Shown piece by piece: positions 18,690 through 28,074 of a DNA stretch of 34,765 nt. Every line of letters begins with the position of its first letter. Positions within the stretch are counted from its first letter, which is position 1. The notes below the pieces were generated by a model. The model was not told the DNA's origin and made no database searches. It was given only the letters and a program-made list of their open reading frames with translations. Source of the DNA: Dehalococcoidia bacterium (GTDB lineage: Bacteria; Chloroflexota; Dehalococcoidia; Tepidiformales; Tepidiformaceae). The DNA lies in assembly GCA_022826585.1 (NCBI GenBank), contig JAJDUR010000126.1, positions 1-34,765 on the forward strand. The letters run 5' to 3'. The translations under genes were made by a program, and so were the position numbers.

Positions 18690-19208
18690 CTAGTTGGTAC
18701 CGGCGGCGCTGGCTTCGCGCACACCGGGCATACCGGCGAGGTAGGCGGCGATGATGTGCCAGTGCTCGCGGTCGTGGTTCGCGACCACATGGAGGAGCTG
18801 GTTGGGAACGCGCCCCTCCTCGCCGATGGCGGAGTCGTCGAACTGGGCGACGGTGGCGAGCAGGCGCTCACGCCCCGCCTTGAGCTGCTCGAGGACGCTC
18901 CAGAAGGTGAGGCTGCGCTTGCGCTCGACGTGGTCCTGGTTCCAGGCGTCCGTGCGCGTTTCGTCGAAGTCGAGGATGGCGGGACGACGCCCCTCCTGGA
19001 TGTCGAGCAGGGCGCTGACGACCTCGGCCTCCCAGCTGGCGACGTGGCCGATGATGTCCTTGAGGGACCACTCGTCGATCATGGGGCGCTCGATGTCGCG
19101 GATGCGGCAGGTCTCGATGTTGCGCAGGAGCTGATTGCGCTCCAGCTCCAGCTCGCCCAGCAAGCGGCGGCGGTCGTCGGCGAAGCTGCGGGTGTCGTCC
19201 TCGGGCAT
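18690..19208 (-). CDS. DinB-like four-helix protein
   Basis: Protein of 172 residues with the DinB/YfiT fold pattern: a four-helix bundle with three metal-binding His, here H55 in DIIGHVASWE and H145/H149 in NHDREHW. The helix ELERNQLLRNIETCRIRDIERPMIDEWSLKDIIGH is typical. DinB-like proteins include thiol-dependent transferases and isomerases and many of unknown role. The ATG shares one base with the TGA of the mutase large subunit (TGATG), so it is tightly coupled to that gene. No role in mutase biology is established for this family. Confidence 0.82.
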   Translation of the reverse strand: MPEDDTRSFADDRRRLLGELELERNQLLRNIETCRIRDIERPMIDEWSLKDIIGHVASWEAEVVSALLDIQEGRRPAILDFDETRTDAWNQDHVERKRSLTFWSVLEQLKAGRERLLATVAQFDDSAIGEEGRVPNQLLHVVANHDREHWHIIAAYLAGMPGVREASAAGTN

Positions 19209-20854
19209 CAGACGACCACGATCTCGCGGTACTCGCCCCAGGCGCGGCGCAGGGCGTGGCTGATCTCGCCGAGCGTGGCGCGCGCCTCGACGGCGGCGAC
19301 GATGAGGGGCACGAGGTTCTCGGTGCCGCGGGCGCCCTCCTCGAGGGCGGCGATGGCGGCATCGGCGGCGGCGTTGTCGCGCTGCGCGCGGAGGGCCTGC
19401 AGGCGCTCGACCTGGCGCCGGCCGATGGAGGGGTCGACGCGCAGGAGCTCGGGCGGCTCCTCGCCGCTGACGGTGAAGTCGTTGACGCCGACGATGACGC
19501 GGTCCTTCTCCTCGATCTCGCGCTGGTAGCGGTAGGAGGCCTCCTGGATCTCGCGCTGCTGGAAGCCCTGCTCGAGGGCGGCGGGGGCGCCGCCGAGGTC
19601 CTCGATGGTCTTCAGGTAATCGCGCGCCTCGGCCTCGAGGCGGTCGGTCATGGACTCGATGTACCAGGAGCCGCCGAGCGGGTCGATGACGTCGCCGGCG
19701 CCGCTCTCGAAGGCGATGACCTGCTGCGTGCGGAGGGCGATCTGGACGGCGTTCTCGGTCGGCAGGGAGAGGGCCTCGTCCATCGAGTTCGTGTGCAGCG
19801 ACTGGGTCCCGCCGAGGACGGCGGCGAGGGCCTGCAGGGTGGTGCGGACGATGTTGTTCTCGGGCTGCTGGGCAGTGAGGGTGGCGCCGCCGGTCTGGGT
19901 GTGGAAGCGGAGCATCATGGAGCGCGGGTTCTGGGCCTCGAAGCGCTCCTTCATGATGGTCGCCCAGATGCGGCGGGCGGCGCGGAACTTGGCGACTTCT
20001 TCCAGCAGGTTGTTGTGGCAGGCGAAGAAGAAGCTGAGGCGGCCGGCGAAGGCGTCGACATCGAGGCCGGCGGCGACGGCGGCATCGACGTAGGCGATGC
20101 CGTTCGCGAGGGTGAAGGCGATCTCCTGGGCGGCGGTACAGCCCGCCTCGCGCATGTGGTACCCGGAGATGGAGATGGTGTTCCAGCGGGGCACGTTCTC
20201 CGAGCAGAACTGGAAGACGTCGGTAATGAGCCGCATGCTCGGCGTAGGGGGATAGATCCACGTCCCGCGGGTGATGTACTCCTTGAGGATGTCGTTCTGG
20301 ACGGTGCCGCCGAGCTTGTCGAGGGGCACGCCCTGCTCCTTGCCGACGGCGATGTAGAGGGCGAGGAGGACGGCGGCGGTGCCGTTGATGGTCATGGAGG
20401 TGGTGACGCGGTCGAGGGGAATCTCCTGGAACAGGGTGCGCATGTCATCGATCGAGTCGATGGCCACGCCCACCTTGCCGACCTCGCCCATGGCCATCGA
20501 GTCGTCGGAGTCGTAGCCGATCTGGGTGGGAAGGTCGAAGGCGACGGAGAGGCCGGTCTGGCCCTGGTCGAGGAGGTAGCGGTAGCGCTCGTTCGACTCC
20601 TCGGCCGTGCCGAAGCCGGCGTACTGGCGCATCGTCCAGAGGCGCCCGCGGTACATGGTGGGCTGAACGCCGCGGGTGAAGGGATACTCGCCGGGGAAGC
20701 CGAGGTCGCCGTTGGCGGGGGCGTCCTCGGGGGTGTAGACGGGGTCGAGGACGGTCTCGCCGGTGGTGCGGAACGACTCGGCGCGCTCGGGGTTGCGCTC
20801 GACCGCCTTGCGATAGGTTCCTTCAAGCCATTCCTGCTTCGATTGGCTGGGCAT
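19208..20854 (-). CDS. Methylmalonyl-CoA mutase large (catalytic) subunit
   Basis: Acyl-CoA mutase catalytic subunit of 548 residues, interconverting methylmalonyl-CoA and succinyl-CoA with adenosylcobalamin. Aligned by eye with the Propionibacterium enzyme, its Y89, R207 and H244 correspond to Y78 (RQYAG), R196 ([11 protein letters not shown]) and H233 (SISGYHM). Keeping both Tyr and Arg favours methylmalonyl-CoA over isobutyryl-CoA, where Phe and Gln are usual. The B12-binding domain is absent and encoded separately at 17410-17832. It is the first gene of the nine-gene operon. Confidence 0.94.
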   Translation of the reverse strand: MPSQSKQEWLEGTYRKAVERNPERAESFRTTGETVLDPVYTPEDAPANGDLGFPGEYPFTRGVQPTMYRGRLWTMRQYAGFGTAEESNERYRYLLDQGQTGLSVAFDLPTQIGYDSDDSMAMGEVGKVGVAIDSIDDMRTLFQEIPLDRVTTSMTINGTAAVLLALYIAVGKEQGVPLDKLGGTVQNDILKEYITRGTWIYPPTPSMRLITDVFQFCSENVPRWNTISISGYHMREAGCTAAQEIAFTLANGIAYVDAAVAAGLDVDAFAGRLSFFFACHNNLLEEVAKFRAARRIWATIMKERFEAQNPRSMMLRFHTQTGGATLTAQQPENNIVRTTLQALAAVLGGTQSLHTNSMDEALSLPTENAVQIALRTQQVIAFESGAGDVIDPLGGSWYIESMTDRLEAEARDYLKTIEDLGGAPAALEQGFQQREIQEASYRYQREIEEKDRVIVGVNDFTVSGEEPPELLRVDPSIGRRQVERLQALRAQRDNAAADAAIAALEEGARGTENLVPLIVAAVEARATLGEISHALRRAWGEYREIVVV

Positions 20855-20921
20855 GTCGCTATCCGTGGTCCTTCAGGGCGTGTTCTCGCTCGCGGAGTCT
20901 GCGGCGAAATCCGCGCAGGGC

Positions 20922-20927
20922 AGTATA
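20922..20927 (-). promoter_or_regulatory. Possible -10 box of the mutase operon
   Basis: TATACT on the minus strand is 67 bases upstream of the mutase start, in the gap after the epoxide hydrolase gene. It is a close match to TATAAT; no clear -35 is seen. It would give a leader of about 60 bases. Confidence 0.4.
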
Positions 20928-20968
20928 GCCCGCGGGGGAGTTATGGAGGCTGGGTGGGGTTGTAGCTC

Positions 20969-22108
20969 TCAGCGCACCTGGCGGAAGAAGGCGCGGATGT
21001 CGGCGAGGAGATGGTCGGGCTCCTCGAGGGCGGCGAAGTGGCCGCCGGCGGGCATCTCCGTGTAGTGCACGAGGTTGTAGGCGGCTTCGACCCAGTGGCG
21101 GGGCGACTGCAGGATCTCCCCCGGGAAAGCGGCGAAGCCGCTCGGGACGGCGATGCGCTCGACCGGAGGAACGCGGCCGCCGACGCCCTCGGCGCGGGCC
21201 TCGTAGTAGATGCGGGCGGCCGACGCGATGCTGTTGGGCGCCCAGTAGAACATGATGTTGGTGAGCAGGGTGTCCTTCGAGTAGCGCGACTCGACGTCGC
21301 CGTCGCAGTCGCTCCAGCTGCGGAACTTCTCCGTGATCCAGGCGGCGATGCCGGCAGGGGAGTCGGCCTGGGCGATGCCGAGGGACTGGGGTTTGGTGCC
21401 CTGCACGTTGCTGTAGCCGGTCTCCCGAGCCTGGAAGGCGCGCCGGGAGGCGATCCCGGCCTCGTCCGCCTCGGTGGGTGGGTCGGGCGGACCGGCGAGA
21501 GCCATGTTGAGGTGAATGCCGCTGAGGTTGTCGGCGTGGGCAGCGCCCAGGCGCGTGCTGATGATGGCGCCCCAGTCGCCGCCCTGGGCGCCGTAGCGCT
21601 CGTAGCCGAGCTCGGCGGTCATGAGGTGGTCGAGGGCGGCGGCGATGCGGGAGGGGCCCCAGCCGCGCTCCGCCGGCTTGCCACTCCAGCCGAAGCCGGG
21701 GATGGAGGGGATGACAACGTCGAAGGCGTCGGCGGGGTCGCCGCCGTGGGCGGCGGGGTCGGTGAGGGGTCCGATGAGGTGGAGGAACTCGAACATGGAG
21801 CCGGGCCAGCCGTGCGTCAGGAGGAGGGGGTGGGCGTCGGGGCCGTTGCCGCGGACGTGCCAGTAGTGGATGTCGACACCGTCGACCTCGCAGAGGAACT
21901 GGGGCCAGGTGTTGAGCGCGACCTCCTGGGCACGCCAGTCGTACCCGTTGCGCCAGTAGTCGCAGAGCTCGCGAACGTAGGCGACATCGGCGCCATAGTC
22001 CCAGCCGGTGTCGGGAATGGCATCGGGCCAGCGGGTGCGGTCGAGGCGCTCGCGGAGGTCGTCGAGGACGGAGTCGGGGACGTCGATGCGGAAGGGTCGT
22101 GGAGGCAT
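20969..22108 (-). CDS. Epoxide hydrolase (EHN-type, microsomal-like)
   Basis: Alpha/beta hydrolase of 379 residues with the N-terminal EHN arm (RIDVPDSVLDDLRERLDRTRWPDAIPDTGWDYG). The oxyanion loop is HGWPGS (99-104), the nucleophile D178 in GGDWGA, and the base H357 in GGHFAALEEPD. It would open epoxides to diols through an ester intermediate. The ATG has no ribosome site but a TATAGT box six bases before it. It is followed by the mutase operon on the same strand, but a separate -10-like box lies between. Confidence 0.9.
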   Translation of the reverse strand: MPPRPFRIDVPDSVLDDLRERLDRTRWPDAIPDTGWDYGADVAYVRELCDYWRNGYDWRAQEVALNTWPQFLCEVDGVDIHYWHVRGNGPDAHPLLLTHGWPGSMFEFLHLIGPLTDPAAHGGDPADAFDVVIPSIPGFGWSGKPAERGWGPSRIAAALDHLMTAELGYERYGAQGGDWGAIISTRLGAAHADNLSGIHLNMALAGPPDPPTEADEAGIASRRAFQARETGYSNVQGTKPQSLGIAQADSPAGIAAWITEKFRSWSDCDGDVESRYSKDTLLTNIMFYWAPNSIASAARIYYEARAEGVGGRVPPVERIAVPSGFAAFPGEILQSPRHWVEAAYNLVHYTEMPAGGHFAALEEPDHLLADIRAFFRQVR

Positions 22109-22114
22109 GGGGGG

Positions 22115-22120
22115 ACTATA
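22115..22120 (-). promoter_or_regulatory. Possible -10 box of epoxide hydrolase gene (leaderless)
   Basis: TATAGT on the minus strand ends six bases before the ATG at 22108; the spacer is six C residues, with no ribosome site. Confidence 0.45.
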
Positions 22121-22167
22121 GCGGGCGGGCTGTTGGCCGTTGGCTCTTGGCTGTTGGGGGAGCGGCC

Positions 22168-23214
22168 TCAGCCTGGGAGGGAGACGAGGGCGCCGGCGAC
22201 GGTCTCGTAGAGCGTGCGGTCGACGACCTTCGTCTCGGTAGTGAGGTCCGCGATGGGAGCGAGGCGGATCTGGCCGGCCTGGAGGACGGCGGCCATGCCG
22301 GAGTGCCCGTCGTGGACGGCGTCGATGGCAGCGATGCCGAAGCGGGTGGCGAGGACGCGGTCGAAGGCGGTGGGGGTACCGCCACGCTGGACGTGGCCGA
22401 GCACGGTGAGGCGGGTCTCGAAGCCGGTTCGGGCCTCGATCTCGTCGGCCACGAGGCGGCCGACGCCGCCGAGACGCACGTGCCCGAAGGCGTCGCGCTG
22501 GTCGCTCTGGACGACGATGTCGCCGTCGACGGGGCGGGCGCCCTCGGCCACAACGACCACGGAGGAGGAGGTGTCGCGGCCGTGGTGGGCGCGCAGGCGC
22601 TCGGAGACGGCGGCGATGTCGAAGGGCTCCTCGGGGATGAGTATCTCGGTGGCGCCGCCGGCGATGCCGGCATAGGTGGCGATCCAGCCGGTGTCGCGGC
22701 CCATCACCTCGACGACCATGACGCGGTGGTGGGACTCGGCGGTGGTGCGGAGCCGGTCGATGGCCTCGGTGGCGGTCTGGACGGCGGTGTGGAAGCCGAA
22801 GGTGACCTCGGTGACGCCGAGGTCGTTGTCGATGGTCTTGGGGACACCGAGGACGATGACGCCCTCGGCCGCGAGCTGGCCCGCGACGCTCAGGGTGTCG
22901 TCGCCGCCGACGGCGATGAGGGCTTCGACTCGCTCACGCTGGAGGGTGGCGCGGACGGCCTGGGCGCCGCCCTCGGTGGCGTAGGGGTTGGCGCGGGAGG
23001 TGCCGAGGATGGTGCCGCCCAGGGGCAGGATGTCGCGGCAACGCTCGGCGTCGAGGGGCATGACGTCACCTTCCATGACGCCCGCCCAGCCGTTGCGGAA
23101 CCCGACCACTTCATCGCCGTACTGGCGCTCGCCCTTGGTGACGACGGCGCGAATGACGGCGTTCAGACCCGGGCAGTCGCCGCCACCGGTCAGGATTCCC
23201 ACACGCACGGCCAT
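22168..23214 (-). CDS. 6-phosphofructokinase with PPi-type active-site residues
   Basis: Phosphofructokinase of 348 residues. The start is GILTGGGDCPGLNAVIR, the catalytic loop KTIDNDLG (D129), followed by MGRDTGWIA and LGHVQRGG. At the two positions that separate phosphoryl donors it has Asp106 (GGDDT, equal to E. coli Gly104) and Lys126 (PKTIDND, equal to Gly124); Asp plus Lys is the signature of PPi-using enzymes. The ATG at 23214 has GGGGAGGG upstream, which decides it over an ATG at 23238. It may work in both glycolysis and gluconeogenesis if PPi-dependent. Confidence 0.92.
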   Translation of the reverse strand: MAVRVGILTGGGDCPGLNAVIRAVVTKGERQYGDEVVGFRNGWAGVMEGDVMPLDAERCRDILPLGGTILGTSRANPYATEGGAQAVRATLQRERVEALIAVGGDDTLSVAGQLAAEGVIVLGVPKTIDNDLGVTEVTFGFHTAVQTATEAIDRLRTTAESHHRVMVVEVMGRDTGWIATYAGIAGGATEILIPEEPFDIAAVSERLRAHHGRDTSSSVVVVAEGARPVDGDIVVQSDQRDAFGHVRLGGVGRLVADEIEARTGFETRLTVLGHVQRGGTPTAFDRVLATRFGIAAIDAVHDGHSGMAAVLQAGQIRLAPIADLTTETKVVDRTLYETVAGALVSLPG

Positions 23215-23317
23215 GCCCTCCCCGCAAGAGGTGTGCAACGACCGTAGCGCGGAACCGTGAACGGGACGAGCGGCAACGCCTCTTCCCGGTTACGGGCGCG
23301 AAAAGAAGCGGCCGGCG

Positions 23318-23908
23318 TCAGGCGAGGCCGCGGGCCTTGAGCTCCTTCTCGAGGCGGACGGCATCGGAGTTGAGCATGGGGCCCTTCTTGTCGTCGGGGA
23401 GCACCCCGGCACTGGCCATACCCATCTTGGCGCCGTCGAAGGTGATCCACTTCTCGGGCACGAGCTCCATGACGACGCGCAGGGGCGAGTCGAGGGACTT
23501 CTCGAAGGCGGCCGCCTGCTCGGGATCGGCCCCGGGGCGGAAGGCGAGGGCGTGGTAGAACCAGTCCTTCGTCTCCCGGTCCTCGTACATGACGCAGCGG
23601 CACTTTGCCGTGATGGTCTTGCCGCCGCCGAGGTGCGTGCCCGTGCTCGTGAGGACGACGGAGCAACGCGGGTCGCGGCGAAGGGCGGCCATGCGGTGGC
23701 GGTGGGCGGCGGCGGTCATCCAGAAGGAGCCCTTGGCCCAGACGACGGCGTGCATGACGCCGACGGGCCAGCCGTCCTTCGTCGACCAGTTGAGGACGGC
23801 CTCGCCAACGGTGTTGAGCAGCTCCTCCTTGACGTCGTCGTCGAGGGGGTAGATGGAGACGGTCTCGTGATCCTTGGTGGGGTCGGGCGCGTAGGCCTCG
23901 TCGGCCAT
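23318..23908 (-). CDS. PNPOx-like split-barrel flavin/F420-binding protein
   Basis: Protein of 196 residues with the pyridoxamine 5'-phosphate oxidase-like split barrel. The strand pattern GWPVGVMHAVVWAKGSFWMTAAAHRHRMAALRRDPRCSVVLTS is typical, with the basic AHRHRMAALRRDPR segment that contacts the phosphate of FMN or F420. True PdxH motifs are absent, so it is probably an F420- or FMN-using reductase. The ATG at 23908 has GGAGGTA upstream. Confidence 0.8.
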   Translation of the reverse strand: MADEAYAPDPTKDHETVSIYPLDDDVKEELLNTVGEAVLNWSTKDGWPVGVMHAVVWAKGSFWMTAAAHRHRMAALRRDPRCSVVLTSTGTHLGGGKTITAKCRCVMYEDRETKDWFYHALAFRPGADPEQAAAFEKSLDSPLRVVMELVPEKWITFDGAKMGMASAGVLPDDKKGPMLNSDAVRLEKELKARGLA

Positions 23909-24022
23909 GGGGGTACCTCCGGAGTTATGTGCGCGCACGTTGCCCGCCGCGACGCTCCGTGTCAATACAACGTGCTCCTTCGACTGCGCCGCTTCGCTAC
24001 GCGCTCACTCGCGACGGCTTGC

Positions 24023-25861
24023 TCACTCGCGGGACTGGCTCCTTGCCCGGGGCGTCGCGCCGAGGATGCGCTTCCGCAGGCGGATGCTGCGGGGGGTGAC
24101 CTCCACCAGTTCGTCGTCGTTGATGAACTCGATGGATTGCTCCAGGTTGAGGAGCCTGGGGGGAACGAGGCGGAGGGCCTCGTCGGCAGCGGCCGCACGC
24201 ATGTTGGTGAGCTTCTTTTCCTTCGTGACGTTCACGTCCATGTCGTTGGGGCGGGCGTTCTCGCCGATGATCATGCCCTCATACACCAGGGTGCCGGGTT
24301 CGATGAATATCTCTCCGCGCTCTTGCAGGTTGTGGATGGCGTAAGCCGTGGCCGTTCCCGCCCGGTCGGCCACCAGCGCCCCGCTTGGGCGCCCGGCGAT
24401 CGGTCCGTTCCAGGGCTCCCAGCCGGCAAAGAGGTGGTTCATGATGCCGGTGCCGCGGGTGTCGGTGAGGAACTGGGAGCGGAACCCGATGACCCCGCGC
24501 GTGGGGATGAGGAACTCGAGGCGGACGCGGCCGCTGCCGTGGTTGACCATGCGGGTCATCCTCGCGCGGCGTGCGCTGAGCTTCTCGATGACGGTGCCCT
24601 GGTAGTCCTCCGCCACGTCGATGACCAGTTCCTCGAACGGTTCCTCGACGCGGCCGGCTCGCTCGCGGGTGACGATCTCGGGGCGGCCGACCTGAAGCTC
24701 GTAGCCCTCGCGCCGCATCATCTCGATGAGAATCGAGAGCTGCAGCTCGCCACGGCCGATCACCTGCACCTGGTCGGCCGAGTCCGTCTCCTCGACGCGA
24801 ATGGAGACGTTGCTGACCAGCTCCCGCTCCAGCCGCTCACGCAGCTTGTTGGAGGTGACGTGCTGGCCGTCCTGCCCGGCCAGCGGCGAGGTGTTCACCC
24901 CGAAGACCATGGAGACCGTCGGCTCATCGACGTGCATGGGAGGGAAGGGGCGGGGGTCGTCGGGCGCGGTGATGGTCTCGCCGATGGTGATGTCGTCCAG
25001 ACCGGCAAGGCAGATGATGTCGCCGGCGGCGGCCTGCTCGACCTCGGCCCGCTCCAGGCCGTTGAAGACGAACAGCTTGGTGACGCGGGTGGGCACGACC
25101 GAGTCGTCGAGCTTCGAGACGGCGATCTCGTCGCCCAGGGCCACGCGACCGTTGACGATCCGGCCGATGGCAATACGGCCCAGGTAGTCGCTCGCGTCGA
25201 GATTCGCGACCCGCATCTGGAGGGCGGCCTCGGGATTGCCGCGAGGAGGCGGCAGCTGGTCGATGATGGCGTCGAGCAGGGGAAGCAGGTTCAGTCCTGC
25301 CTCGTCCGGGTCCAGGCTGGCGACCCCCGCGCGGGCGTTCGCATAGACAACGGGGAAGTCGATCTGCTGCTCGGTCGCTTCGAGGTCGATGAAGAGGTCG
25401 TAGATTTCGTCGAGCACTTCCGCGGGCCGTGCATCTTTGCGGTCGATCTTGTTGATGACGACGATGGCGGGGAGGCCGTGCTCAAGGGCCTTCCCCAGGA
25501 CGAACCGGGTCTGGGGAAGGGGTCCCTCGGATGCGTCGACGAGCAGCAGCACGCCGTCGACCATCGTCAGCGTGCGCTCGACCTCGCCACCGAAGTCGGC
25601 GTGGCCGGGCGTGTCGACAATGTTGACGACGCAGTCGCGGTGCTGGATGGCCGTGTTCTTGGCCATGATGGTGATGCCGCGCTCGCGCTCGAGGTCGATG
25701 TTGTCGAGCGCGCGTTCCTCCACGCGCTCGTTCGCCCGGAAGACCCCGCTCTGGTGGAGCATGGCATCGACGAGGGTCGTCTTGCCGTGATCGACGTGCG
25801 CGATGATGGCGATGTTGCGCCGCAGGGCGTTGGCGACCTCAGACTCGGCTGTCGCGGTCAT
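24023..25861 (-). CDS. typA: Ribosome-associated GTPase TypA/BipA
   Basis: Translational GTPase of 612 residues, homologous to TypA/BipA, which binds the ribosome and helps 50S assembly and stress adaptation. It has G1 AHVDHGKT (21-28), G2 [11 protein letters not shown]3 [14 protein letters not shown], and G4 [10 protein letters not shown]. The TypA-specific domains follow, with [26 protein letters not shown] and [24 protein letters not shown]. The stop TGA lies in an 11-base direct repeat (24003-24013 and 24021-24031), which gives a second in-frame TGA just downstream. Confidence 0.96.
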   Translation of the reverse strand: MTATAESEVANALRRNIAIIAHVDHGKTTLVDAMLHQSGVFRANERVEERALDNIDLERERGITIMAKNTAIQHRDCVVNIVDTPGHADFGGEVERTLTMVDGVLLLVDASEGPLPQTRFVLGKALEHGLPAIVVINKIDRKDARPAEVLDEIYDLFIDLEATEQQIDFPVVYANARAGVASLDPDEAGLNLLPLLDAIIDQLPPPRGNPEAALQMRVANLDASDYLGRIAIGRIVNGRVALGDEIAVSKLDDSVVPTRVTKLFVFNGLERAEVEQAAAGDIICLAGLDDITIGETITAPDDPRPFPPMHVDEPTVSMVFGVNTSPLAGQDGQHVTSNKLRERLERELVSNVSIRVEETDSADQVQVIGRGELQLSILIEMMRREGYELQVGRPEIVTRERAGRVEEPFEELVIDVAEDYQGTVIEKLSARRARMTRMVNHGSGRVRLEFLIPTRGVIGFRSQFLTDTRGTGIMNHLFAGWEPWNGPIAGRPSGALVADRAGTATAYAIHNLQERGEIFIEPGTLVYEGMIIGENARPNDMDVNVTKEKKLTNMRAAAADEALRLVPPRLLNLEQSIEFINDDELVEVTPRSIRLRKRILGATPRARSQSRE

Positions 25862-26054
25862 GGGGTGTAGGGCTCGGGAGCATCAGTCATTGGTTCAGCG
25901 GAAGCGGTGCGGTCCTGGTGTCCGGCTGAGCGCCGTCGCCAACGCGACTTCGCGTGTCATGAACGAAGGCGCCGGCGGGAACCGTCCAGACGATTCTCCC
26001 CAACAACGGGGTAACGGGCGATTCAGGCTTGCCCGGCGATGGCGCGGTTGGCGC

Positions 26055-26996
26055 TCAATCGGCCTGGAAGGCGGGGATGACCTCCCGCGCCCAGGCTTCG
26101 AGCGCTTCCCAGTCGAGGGGTGGGCGGATGGCGATGTTGAGGAGGTCGCAGCCGAGTTCCTGATACTCGGCGACGAGCTCCTTCGCCTCGTCGGGGGTGC
26201 CCATGATCAGGCCGCGCTCGCGCCAGGTATCGATGGCGTCGCCGAAGACGGTGCGCGCGTGCTCCTCGGCGCGTGGACGGGCGGCCTCGCTGGCGGCCAG
26301 GTGGAAGCTGAGATTGACGCTCTTCTCGATCTCGTCGAAGTCGCGCTGCTCGCGGTCGCAGGCCTCGCGCAGGACGCGGGCGAGGTGGCGGAACTGCCAG
26401 GGGGTCAGGTAGGGCCCGTTCCAGCCGTCGCAGAGGCGGGCGATCATCGGGAGCGTGCGCTTGCGCCCGACGCCGCCACCCCAGATGCGCAGGCGCTCCT
26501 GCAGGGGCTTGGGGTTGCAGCAGGCGTCTTCGAGGGTGAAGTGCTCACCCTCGAAGTTGACGTGGTCCTCGGTGAGGAGCAGGCGGATGACCTGGATGCC
26601 CTCCTCGAGGATATCGAGGCGCTTGCCGAGGGAGGGGAAGGGGATGCCGTAGGCGCGGTACTCGTCCTCGTACCATCCGGCCCCGATGCCCAGCTCGATG
26701 CGGCCGCCGCTGAGGTGGTCCATGGCGGCGAGGGCGTTCGCGAGGACGGCGGGATGGCGGTAGTTCATGCCCAGCACGAGCGAGCCGATGCGGAGGTTCT
26801 TCGTCTCGCAGGCGAGGGCGGTCATGATGGTGGTGCCCTCCCAGTAGTCGCCGTGGTTCTCGTGGACGAGGGGCGCTTCATAGAAGTGGTCGGAGGCGTC
26901 GATCCAGTCGAAGCCGGCGGTATCGGCCCAGGTCCAGAGGCGGCGGAGCTCCGCCATCTCGATGTTCTGCTGGATGAGATGTACCCCGAACCGCAT
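26055..26996 (-). CDS. LLM-class F420-dependent oxidoreductase
   Basis: Luciferase-like oxidoreductase of 313 residues, the third in this window. It has MRFGVHLIQQNIEMAELRRLWTWADTAGFDWIDASDHF, RIGSLVLGMNYRHPAVLANALAAMDHLSGGRIELGIGAGWYEDEYRAYGIPFPSLGKRL and LRIWGGGVGRKRTLPMIARLCDGWN, all standard for F420/FMN-type LLM enzymes. The ATG has AAGGAG upstream. It is divergent from the alpha/beta hydrolase gene with a 95-base gap. Confidence 0.9.
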   Translation of the reverse strand: MRFGVHLIQQNIEMAELRRLWTWADTAGFDWIDASDHFYEAPLVHENHGDYWEGTTIMTALACETKNLRIGSLVLGMNYRHPAVLANALAAMDHLSGGRIELGIGAGWYEDEYRAYGIPFPSLGKRLDILEEGIQVIRLLLTEDHVNFEGEHFTLEDACCNPKPLQERLRIWGGGVGRKRTLPMIARLCDGWNGPYLTPWQFRHLARVLREACDREQRDFDEIEKSVNLSFHLAASEAARPRAEEHARTVFGDAIDTWRERGLIMGTPDEAKELVAEYQELGCDLLNIAIRPPLDWEALEAWAREVIPAFQAD

Positions 26997-27036
26997 GCCG
27001 TACTCCTTCGCGGCCCCGCTCGCGCGTGCTCGCGGC

Positions 27037-27042
27037 AGTCTA
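27037..27042 (-). promoter_or_regulatory. Possible -10 box for the LLM gene at 26055-26996
   Basis: TAGACT on the minus strand is 40 bases before the ATG. It shares the divergent gap with the plus-strand box at 27069. Confidence 0.33.
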
Positions 27043-27068
27043 GCCAGTTCCGTTGCGCGCCGAGCGGA

Positions 27069-27074
27069 TAGGAT
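27069..27074 (+). promoter_or_regulatory. Possible -10 box for the hydrolase at 27092
   Basis: TAGGAT is 17 bases upstream of the start and is followed by GGGAGG. It is the same hexamer and nearly the same distance as before the LLM gene at 11806. Confidence 0.38.
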
Positions 27075-27091
27075 GCGCGCGGGAGGACGGG

Positions 27092-28063
27092 ATGACCGAG
27101 ATTACGCACCGGTTCGTGGAAACGAACGGGATTCGCATGCACATCGCGGAGGCGGGGGAGGGGCCGCTGGTGGTGCTGTGCCACGGCTTCCCGGAGTCAT
27201 GGTACTCGTGGCGGCATCAGTTGGTGGCGTTGGCGGAGGCGGGGTTCCACGCGGTCGCGCCGGACCAGCGCGGCTACGGCCAGACGGACGCGCCCGAGGA
27301 CATCGGCGCGTACACGCAGCTCCATCTCATCGGGGACATCGTCGGGCTGCTGGATGCGCTGGAGGAGGAGCAGGCGGTGGTCGTGGGGCACGACTGGGGC
27401 GCCCCCGTGGCGTGGAACACGGCGATCCTGCGTCCCGACCGCATCCGCGGCGTTGCCGGGCTGAGCGTGCCGCCGAACGCCTGGTCGGGGAAGATCCCGC
27501 CGACGGAGGGGATGAAGCAACGCTTCGGCGACCGGTTCTTCTACCAGCTCTACTTCCAGGAGCCGGGCAAGGCGGAGGCGGAGCTGGAGGCGGACGTGCG
27601 CACGACGATGCGGATGCTGCTCTACACGGCCTCGGGCGACTGCCCGCCCAATCCTGCCGCCGCCGAGCTTCCGAAGACGGCCGGGTTCCTCGACGCCATG
27701 CAGGATCCCGGGGACGACCTGCCCGGCTGGCTGAGCGAGGCCGACCTCGACGTGTTCACGGGCGAATTCGAGCGGGCAGGCTTCCGAGGCGGGCTGAACT
27801 GGTACCGCAACATCGACCGCAACTGGGAGCTGATGGCGGCGTTCAACGGAAAGAAAGTGACGCCGCCCTCGCTGTTCGTGAGCGGCGACCGCGACCTCGT
27901 GGTGTCGCTGATGGGGCCGAACTGGCGCGAGCAGATGCAGCAGGCAGCGCCCAACCTGCGCGACGCCGTAATGATTCCGGGCGTGGGCCACTGGACGCAG
28001 CAGGAGGCGGCGGAGGCCGTGAACGAGGCGATGATCGCGTTCCTGCGCGGGCTGGAGGGGTAG
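27092..28063 (+). CDS. Alpha/beta hydrolase (soluble epoxide hydrolase-like)
   Basis: Hydrolase of 323 residues. The oxyanion motif is HGFPESWYSWRHQL (from residue 31), the nucleophile is D101 in VVGHDWGAPVAWN, and H300 in VGHWTQQEAAEAV is the base. An Asp rather than Ser in the nucleophile elbow marks epoxide hydrolases and haloalkane dehalogenases; HGFPESWYSWR favours the epoxide hydrolase side. A cap domain lies between about residues 130 and 230. The ATG is preceded by GGGAGG. Confidence 0.9.
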   Translation: MTEITHRFVETNGIRMHIAEAGEGPLVVLCHGFPESWYSWRHQLVALAEAGFHAVAPDQRGYGQTDAPEDIGAYTQLHLIGDIVGLLDALEEEQAVVVGHDWGAPVAWNTAILRPDRIRGVAGLSVPPNAWSGKIPPTEGMKQRFGDRFFYQLYFQEPGKAEAELEADVRTTMRMLLYTASGDCPPNPAAAELPKTAGFLDAMQDPGDDLPGWLSEADLDVFTGEFERAGFRGGLNWYRNIDRNWELMAAFNGKKVTPPSLFVSGDRDLVVSLMGPNWREQMQQAAPNLRDAVMIPGVGHWTQQEAAEAVNEAMIAFLRGLEG

Positions 28064-28074
28064 CGGGCGGCTAC
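28060..28074. repeat. Inverted repeat spanning two convergent TAG stops
   Basis: GTAGC-GGGCG-GCTAC is a perfect 5-bp palindrome with a five-base centre. It contains the TAG stop of the hydrolase (28061-28063) and the opposite TAG of the DUF3090 gene (28071-28073), with the same geometry as at 13364-13378. Confidence 0.5.

Noticed and set aside
24003-24031. 11-base direct repeat GCTCACTCGCG around the typA stop
   Set aside because: Two short copies only; it just gives a second in-frame TGA and looks like a chance local duplication rather than an element.
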